A DNA stretch of 64,000 nt. Source: Desmodus rotundus (lineage: Eukaryota; Chordata; Mammalia; Chiroptera; Phyllostomidae). The notes below the pieces were generated by a model. It was not told the DNA's origin. It searched no databases and saw only the letters and a program-made list of their open reading frames with translations. The position numbers and the translations under genes are program-made. Location of the stretch: the NCBI RefSeq assembly GCF_022682495.2, contig NC_071391.1, positions 107,429,195 through 107,493,194 on the forward strand, given 5' to 3'. Shown piece after piece: positions 57,135 to 64,000 of this stretch (positions are counted from its first letter, which is position 1; every line of letters begins with the position of its first letter).

Positions 57135-58509
57135 GAGAGAAATTGTTGTTGCTATAAGCTTGTCACGGTAGTAACCACAGAAGAGGCATAATTCTTGGAG
57201 TTTCTTGGTGCATCCTAAAAGCTGGACTTGGAAACTTGGAATGTGGATTTCTTTTGAAATCATGATTTAGACGGTGGTTTCTGGGTTAGTTCACAGGAAG
57301 GTTTACGTCTGGGTGGAAAAGCTGTAGAAGCAATACTGTTTCAGAAGTACATTGGCTCCATCTGCCGACACCCTGACGGCCCACGTCCTTCCTGGTGAGG
57401 GTATGAGTCAGGCCCTGAAAACCATGGTGCTGAGAATTGTCATTCAGGGTTGGAGGACTGAGGCAGGAATTGACTGCAAGGTGGAACATACCAGCTGCTC
57501 TCTGGAGTCATTTCACATCTGAAAGAGCTGGATGGCTTAGGTATTCATTTCTTCAGGAGCTTGGAGCTCTCCCCCTGGCTTAGTTCAGTGAGTGTTTGCC
57601 AGCCCTGTCTGGGGGTGAATGTAAGGTGTGAATCGTAGCATAGCTGAGTTACAGAACATGCACATCAGAAGGGGCTGGTGCTCGTGCTCATCACGGTTTA
57701 CAAAGCACGGAGCAGCCCTGGAGACACGGTGTGGACTGCTAGCCAAGATGAAAGGAAATCGGCTGCATGGAGCAGTGGCTAGAGCATGCCAAGGTTTCTG
57801 TCAGCAAGGAAGTGTGGCGGGTGTTGAGTCGCAATCTGTGGTTTGGGAAACACTGGCTTAGATGGTTTCTGGGAAAACCAAGCCATGTAGGGGTCTGGAA
57901 GAGGAGGCTTATCTGAGATCTTGGAGAAAAGAACCGGGATCCTTGTAGGACTGTCTGTCTGAAATCTTCAGCTGTAGAATTCTGCCTGGGTTTTTCTCCG
58001 TCAGCCTGAGCCCAGAGCTGAGGTCTCCGGGCCTTGGATTGGAGGCAGTAGGAACACCTCCAGGTGCTTCCAAGGGGCTTCTGCACCCAACCTGCCTTCT
58101 TACCGGAAAGGTGGTAGGAAACCTTAATTTTGCCCCTTCTTGCAGTCCGAAGTGTACCTTTTCTGCCATTTGCCTCTGTCATTGATGTTATCTTGTAGAT
58201 AAGGAGGTCTGAGGGTGCATTTACTGCACAAGGCAGTGGAAGATAGCCCTGTTTGCCAAACGTGGCTTTTGTTCCCTGATAGTTTAACCTTATATTATAA
58301 TGTGTAGCTTCAGCATTTATTCTGGAAAGGCTTTTATTTGACTACTTAAAGGCCAAAGGAGCAAAGGTCAAAAAGTGGAGGATCTATCTCTCTGTCATTC
58401 TATTCATCCATCCATCCTCGATCTGTTTATCTGCCTGCTTTTACACGTAGAGACTGTCCACTTGAGAAAAATAAAGATACTGGCAGTAATGACTATTTTT
58501 AAGAATGAC
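57135..58509. other. Unassigned intron sequence
   Basis: No exon or named repeat seen. The 147-codon - strand frame near 57739-58182 has no motif. Confidence 0.35.
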
Positions 58510-58725
58510 ACTTGAAAAGCAAGAATGGGGGAGGGGGGATAAGGAGAAAGAAGGGGAAGGTTCTAGTCAAGGGACATGTATAAATAACCTACGGGCATGG
58601 GCAACAGGGTGCGGATTGACTGGGGGAGCTGGGAGGGTGGGAGGGGCAGTGGAGAGCAGTGGGGGAAAATTGGGACAACTGTAATAGAGCAACAGTAAAT
58701 CAAACAAACAAAAAAGAAAAACACG
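58510..58725 (+). mobile_element. L1/HAL1 3'UTR fragment
   Basis: ACATGTATAAATAACCTACGG, GGGAGCTGGGAGGGTGGG, AATTGGGACAACTGTAATAG and an A-rich tail parallel the 3' end of the HAL1-like element at 10965-11112. Confidence 0.75.
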
Positions 58726-58824
58726 GATGGGAGTACAAATAAATCTATTTATTTGTAGTGTTTAACATTTCTACCATATGCATATTTAACTATTAAAGAA
58801 CAGTAGAGCTGAGATTAACATGTT

Positions 58825-59185
58825 TTAGGGGTTGACTTGGGTCCCCAAATTCTTACACTGAAGTCCTAACCCCCCAGGACCTATGAATGTGACCTTGTCT
58901 GGAAACAGTCACTGCAGATGATCGAGTTAAGATGAGGTCATCAGAGTGAGCACAAACCCAGTTTGGACACACAGGAGCAGTGCCGTGAGAAGGTTAGAGT
59001 TACCCACCACCAGCCAGGAAGCTCCCGGAAGCTGGGAGAGGGGACCTGGAACAGGTCCTTCCCTATTGCCTTCAGAGGGAACAGGACCCTGCGCACAGCT
59101 TGATTTCAGACTTGAAACCTCCAGAACTGTGAGACAACACATTTCTGTTTAAACCATTCAGTCTGTGGTACTTTGTTACACAACA
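58825..59185 (+). mobile_element. MaLR LTR (MLT1-type)
   Basis: Forward copy: CTTACACTGAAGTCCTAACC, GAATGTGACCTTGTCTGGAAA, GTTAAGATGAGGTCATCAG, CCAGAACTGTGAGACAACAC and GTGGTACTTTGTTACACAAC. Confidence 0.85.
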
Positions 59186-62155
59186 TGTGAGAAAATGTTA
59201 GCACAGACTCCAAAGAAAGGAACGCGGGAGAGAAGGAGGAAGTCGGTGGCTGGGAGTGGGTTGGGGAGGAGGTGAGAGGGCAGTGAGCATGGCCGGGGAT
59301 GCTCAGCTGGAACCTGGCACCTTCTCCTTTGCCTCGGTTCCCCTTCCTGGCCCCTGCCCTGGCTCCTGGCTGGGCATGCTGCCTGCTGCACTGGGCTTTA
59401 GGACTGTCCAGGAACAGTCCTTGTGCCCGGGTGTGATCCATCACCCGTTACTGACCCTGCCACACCAGGAAGCTAGCTCAGTGACAGGACTCCGTCAGGA
59501 TGCACCACCTGGAAGAGGACTCTGGGATCAACTTAATGGAACGGAGTTGTTTCTGAGGAATTTGCTAATCTCTGTGTCATATCTTGAAACCCCAAATTTG
59601 TCAGACTGGTCAGGCTTTGCCAAGCGCAGGAAGGCGAGTAAACTACATGAGAATGACCCACAGCCACTAATCCAGTCACAGTGTGGGACCTGAAGAGATG
59701 CCACAGTAGGTTCTGAGGAAGCTGGGTCTGGACCTCAGTGGCTTTCACTGGGGCGACTCTGGGGCTGCTTGTTGTTTTTGTGGGGTGCTCTATGCTTCCT
59801 GCCCCCGCCCCAGGGCTGCAGGGAGCATCAGGGGTAGATCCCTCCTCTACCCCGCATGGCCATCCCTTGTTTGCTCCAGAGGTTTGCCCCAAGGAAGGCA
59901 CCTCCATACGTGCCCCAAGAGCCCTGCCCTTCATTGGATGGGGCTGTGGGTGGCCCCCAGATGGACATTAATCTGCAGTCTGAGCAGCATAGGGGATAAA
60001 GGGCTACCGCCTGGAGGAGAGAGAGCTAGAGGGCGGTGACTGACCTGCTTGGTTTGTGGTAGGTGGCAGGCTAACACGGGCTCAGAGTCCTCGGGAGTGT
60101 TATGGCTCTGGGGAAACCGGGTAAGTGCCCTTTGGCCCTCACAGACTTCTTTCTCAGGAAGCCATCTCTCTTCTTTCTCCAAGTGGTGATATCTGGGTCA
60201 GTGAGAGCTTCCCCACTTAAAGATACACGGTGTGCACCAGAGGCTACCCTAGGTCCCTACTAAGCCAGAGGGAGGAGTTTGGGGTGGCCGCCTCCTTGGA
60301 TGACCCCATGCCAAGGGGCCCCTTGAGGTGCTTCTCCGAGCCTTGCTCTGCTTTCACTGAACGTGTTTCACTGGGTAGGTAGCGAGCACTGTGGTGCTTG
60401 GAGTCTGCCTCTGAGCACAGTGGGCCGGGATCTTTCTCCTCCCAGCCAAGAAAACCCCCAGCTCTTTCCCCCTCAGCTTTTAAGTGGACACTTGAGGCAC
60501 AGCGGTGATTGTTTATCCTGTGTGGGCTTTTAATCTGCATGCTGCTTAGGGCCTTTCAGAATTCGTTAGGATCCAAATAAGTACCACACGAAAGCCCGCA
60601 GGGCCGGGGCCGTTGGTTAGAGCAGCTGCGGCAGCTCTGGAAGGAAAGACGTGGTGACTACAGGGAGTTGTGTTAGAGATTTAGCAAGTGCATTTCTGTG
60701 TTTTTTAGCGACAAAAAAAAGATTCAGCACTGACTCTGACTCACAGTTCACAATCCAAACTTCCTTAAAAGACTTGTGGTTGTTGTATGCCCTCTATGAG
60801 GTGCTGGGTGACGCAAGGTGACCTCCCACCCCCTAAGGCAAAGCAGCAGAGGGACACTGCTGGGAAGGGGTTTGATTTGCTTGTGCATGGCAGCCCGGCA
60901 AGCCTGAAATTATAGAGCAAAACTCGGGGCCTCTTCTTCCTTCTGTGATACACCAGACCTCTCCCCACTCCACTTTCCCAGATTCTTCTTGACCTCACCT
61001 CCCATCCCAGGTAAAACGAAAACCCACAAGGGCAAGGGTCTCGTCTTTCTTGTTCCCTACTGCATCTGCAGGTCTCGGATCAGTGACCACGCAGTAACTA
61101 TTTAGTTGAATTAATGAATGGAAGGAAGAACAAATAAATGAGTGAACTCCAGGAACATTTATCACTGTACTTGCTTTGATTCTATCCTTTACTAGTTGAC
61201 ACAAGAATGACCTCTCATGACACCTTCCATCATCTCTCTTGTTCTTGATGCTTGGTTGCTCAACTGCTCCGTTTCTAGAACTCTAGGGTAACCCGGGATC
61301 ATGATTGGCATTTTGTTTCCCTTCCAGCCTTCCCTTCCCTTGTGTCCCCCAATCCCAGCTTTCACTGGCTCCAGGTCTTCTGGTGCTTGAAGACCACAGA
61401 CCTACAGTCTGTCACTGATGAGCACCAATGGCCAGGCCGCTGGATTTTGCTTGAGACTCTGTGCTGGGAAAGGGAGTCTCTGTAGCAATTTCACTAATAC
61501 ACAAAAAGCCTTTACTAGGTGAGAAAGAAAGGTTTGGAAGCAGAAGGAGGAGGGGGAACCTAGAAACTGACTAAAGTACATAACCCCTGAACCCCCCAGT
61601 TGGCACACTGAGATTATCTGAGTGTCCACTTGTAGCCTTGGCTCAAGTGTATAGATCAAACTTGTAACTTTATTTCCTCTATACGTGGGGCATTAGACTA
61701 GCTGGGTCGGTGCCTGCTTGCAGCTTTGTGCTCGTTACACATTTCGTAACTAAACTTGGTGTCTCCTTTCCACCATATGGGTTTGTCTCTGCTTTAATTC
61801 GTCTCTTGTGAGTGAAGCAAGAACTGAGGAAGAAGCTGGGGTGTGGGGTCCCCTGACCCGGGTCTCTCCCCAGTAACAGCTTCACCGAGGAGGAGACTCA
61901 TCTGCTGTGATTTGAAAGGACAAGTGTGTGTTTGGCATGTGCAGAAGGGCAGGAAGAGCCTTCCAGCCAGGGCAGTAGGGTGCAGTCACAGCCTCGCGTG
62001 TCCTGGGCCTGCTGCCGGGGCTGCACCCACGGGGAGCTACCAGCTCTATCAGAGGTGGGGCTTCTTCGTAACATTGGTTTTGGGAGAGGGCCTGTGTTAC
62101 TATTTCATTCTTATTAAGTTTGTGTCTTAATGGGGAATTAACATTTTCTTATAAA
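59186..62155. other. Unassigned intron sequence
   Basis: About 3 kb with few repeats. Overlapping open frames up to 145 codons near 59.26-59.97 kb lack motifs or splice logic. Confidence 0.35.
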
Positions 62156-62159
62156 AATG

Positions 62160-62720
62160 CAAAAGAAAGTGTTAAAAACTTTTGAATGATTTATGCCCAT
62201 TGACTCAGTAGTCCTGGTCCTAGGACTAGTAAGGAAATAATTTGAAAACAGAAAAAACTTTCTGCTTGCAGATGTTCTTCATGGCCTGTTATTTATGAAT
62301 TTTTTTAAATGAACACCTTAATATTTGACAATAGAAAGTTTAGCTAAATTATGGCATATCACAGAGTACATAAAGCTAAGCAAAACTTTATTTTTAAAAA
62401 ATATTTTATTTATTTTTAGAGAGAGGGGAAGGGAGGAAGAAGGAGAGGGAGAGAAACATCAAGGTGTGGTTGCCTCATGTGCCCCCTAATGGGGACCTGG
62501 CTTGCAACCCAGGCGTGTGCCCTGACTGGGAAATGACCCGGAACCCGATCTACTGAGCCGCACCAGCCAGGGTGAATGAAGTTAAGGAAGACTGTAGTCG
62601 TATGAGGAAATGCCTACACTTCCAACTAAAAAGTGCAAGATGCTAAATTTTATATATAAGGCAATCAACTGTATAAAATGTACAGAATAAACATATTTAG
62701 AATATACTCACAACTTGTTA
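62160..62720 (+). mobile_element. Old L1-like fragment split by a SINE
   Basis: ACTCAGTAGTCCTGGTCCTA, AATTATGGCATATCACAGAG and, after the SINE, AAGTGCAAGATGCTAAATTT resemble old L1 ORF2-3' text. Confidence 0.5.
62388..62571 (-). mobile_element. VES SINE
   Basis: Reverse copy: TTTTATTTATTTTTAGAGAG, CCCTGACTGGGAAATGACC and GCCGCACCAGCCAGGG. It has a deletion in the box B to box A interval. Confidence 0.88.
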
Positions 62721-63079
62721 AAACTAGTTAAGACCCGAGTGTTGAAATTATGGGCAATTTACAATTTCTCTTTTATGCTATTTTTTTGTTTTCTAGATTA
62801 CCTATAATGTGTGTGTTACTCTCAATCTGAGTTAAAAAACAAAAGAAGCTTTAGCACGCCTTTCCTTCTCATCCCTTTCCTGCCTTCCCCTTTCCCTCTT
62901 TCTCCCTCCTTTCTTCACCTCTCTCTTTTCCTCTTTTCCAGCCACCCTCCTTTTTTTCTTCCCAATTTCAGATTCCTAATTTTTTTTTTAACTTAGCCTA
63001 GTAACGAAATTAGACCACATGACCAAAGCTAATTACTGCTACGTGGTGGCAGCAAGTCTCATGTACAGTGTAGGGGTGA

Positions 63080-63335
63080 AGATCTCACGCTCTGGTGTTA
63101 GGTTGTTTGGGCTCAAATCGCTACTTAGTTTACTAAGCTATGTGACCTTAGTTATTTAACCACTATTTTTGTAAATAAAAAAATCGATTTAGCAGTAGTT
63201 AAATGCTACTTTAGGATTTAATCCTACTTTAGTAGTTAATCCTACTTTAGGATTTTATGGGGATTAAATGAGAACATAAGCAAAGTACTTAGCAGGGGGC
63301 TTGGAATATAGTAAACACTCAAAAATCATGGATGT
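63080..63335 (-). mobile_element. MIR with a short internal tandem
   Basis: Reverse orientation: GTTAGGTTGTTTGGGCTC, GTGACCTTAGTTATTTAACC, GGGGATTAAATGAGAACAT and GGAATATAGTAAACACTC. A CTACTTTAGGATTTAAT-like unit repeats three times at 63207-63258. Confidence 0.75.
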
Positions 63336-64000
63336 TATTGGCTTAGTTTTGGTATGCAAACTGATTTAAAGCTTAATTGTCAAAAGTAAACATACAAAGC
63401 GAAGACGAACATCCTAGCAAGGCTTTGGGAGCTTCTTAAGAACACGTGAAATGTCTTCAAAGTGAATAACATTTGAATATGTTGAGAAAGGACTGAATAA
63501 ACGAAGTTCTTTGGCTGTAAGTTGTTTCCCAGTTTGCAAACTGGCATGTCCATTACAATGAATGGCTCAGTCTTCTCTCATAGAAAGAACACCTTAAGAA
63601 AAACATTTCAGTTCAATGTAAACTCTTGGAGGCAGGTCTCTTAGCAACAGATAAACTGGGCTTGTCCTGAATGATTTTAAAACAGCAAAATCCAGCATCA
63701 GTTGTTTGTGAGACAATCAGACCTTGGGAACTTGGTCTGGATGAGTCTGAGACAGGATGTGAGAGACCTTGGCCCGGCCAGCATGTCTGGGAGGTGCTTC
63801 ATCAGGCCCTTCCCCTCTCCTTAAGGCTGTGCTGCTCCAGCGAATCTGAGGTCATTTGGCAATTCCCATGGGGGTGGAGAGGTCCTAATGGTGTGGCTTT
63901 AGAATCCAGGCGCTCACCTCTGTGGAAGGCCGTTTCCTCACTTAGATCATAACTTGTGGTCCTGGGTGTGGGTGTATCTGCCTCTCTGTCAGCTCCTGTC
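63336..64000. other. Unassigned intron sequence at the window end
   Basis: No exon or repeat recognised; the sequence is cut by the window edge. Confidence 0.35.

Larger units (their letters stand above)
38717..64000 (+). other. TRABD2A: TRABD2A intron 2 (5' part; runs off the window)
   Basis: The intron opens with GTAAGA directly after the conserved NFSQ end of exon 2. I looked through the remaining 25 kb for the next conserved exon, which should continue the TIKI domain after NFSQ with a short segment of roughly 50 codons. I found no acceptor followed by recognisable family residues. The intron is therefore at least 25 kb long. It is filled with L1, MaLR, MIR, L2, MER5-like, VES SINE and LTR relics listed separately. 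Confidence 0.65.

Noticed and set aside
62820..62970. A long pyrimidine tract ending CCCAATTTCAG, resembling a strong splice acceptor
   Set aside because: The following bases (ATTCCTAATTTTTTTTT) contain no open coding text matching TIKI residues, so there is no support for an exon.

Overview
This window is mammalian nuclear DNA, most likely from a bat of the Yangochiroptera. The reasons are about 15 copies of a tRNA-derived SINE of the VES type (CCTGGCTGGTGTGGCTCAG head, GGTTCGATTCCC-like box B, CT-rich body, AAATAAATAAAATCTT tail, in both orientations), a bat-type LINE-1 family with ORF1-only (HAL1-like) relatives, and the usual eutherian background of MIR, L2, MaLR LTRs, hAT-Charlie and mariner remnants. 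The species call rests on recognising repeats, not on a search.

The only protein-coding gene I can support is the 5' part of TRABD2A (TIKI1), a GPI-anchored, Wnt-inactivating metalloprotease. It lies on the + strand. A CpG island at about 30.73-32.25 kb carries the promoter, 5'UTR and coding exon 1 (signal peptide, from 31161). Intron 1 is 6.9 kb. Exon 2 (38156-38716) encodes 187 residues of the TIKI domain, including the first GxxH metal-binding motif. The rest of the gene lies beyond the window: 38.7-64 kb reads as intron 2 filled with old repeats, and I find no further exon. As the sequence stands, the exon 1 ATG frame does not join exon 2 in frame through the canonical splice sites. Using an AG five bases further into exon 2 would restore the frame.

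The left 0-16 kb is a repeat-rich intergenic block with two neighbouring inverted duplications. The first has 621-bp arms (4364-4984 and 5657-6277) with only two mismatches. The second has about 830-bp L1 3'-end arms (about 6565-7394 and 14951-15775). They flank one large + strand L1 that has tandem-monomer 5'UTR units, a broken ORF1 split by a HAL1-like ORF1-only element, a 145-nt pure purine tract, a dead reverse transcriptase and an inserted SINE. The 16-30.7 kb stretch is intergenic DNA with MaLR LTRs, SINEs, MIR/L2 and an internally deleted mariner copy (29220-29775). The introns add two small terminal-inverted-repeat elements (37168-37373 and 40428-40632), a long L2, a solo-LTR candidate on the - strand near 50.5-51 kb and several L1, MaLR and MER5-like relics.

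I found no tRNA, rRNA or CRISPR loci and no second gene. Long open frames inside the CpG island and inside repeats look like by-products of base composition or transposons.
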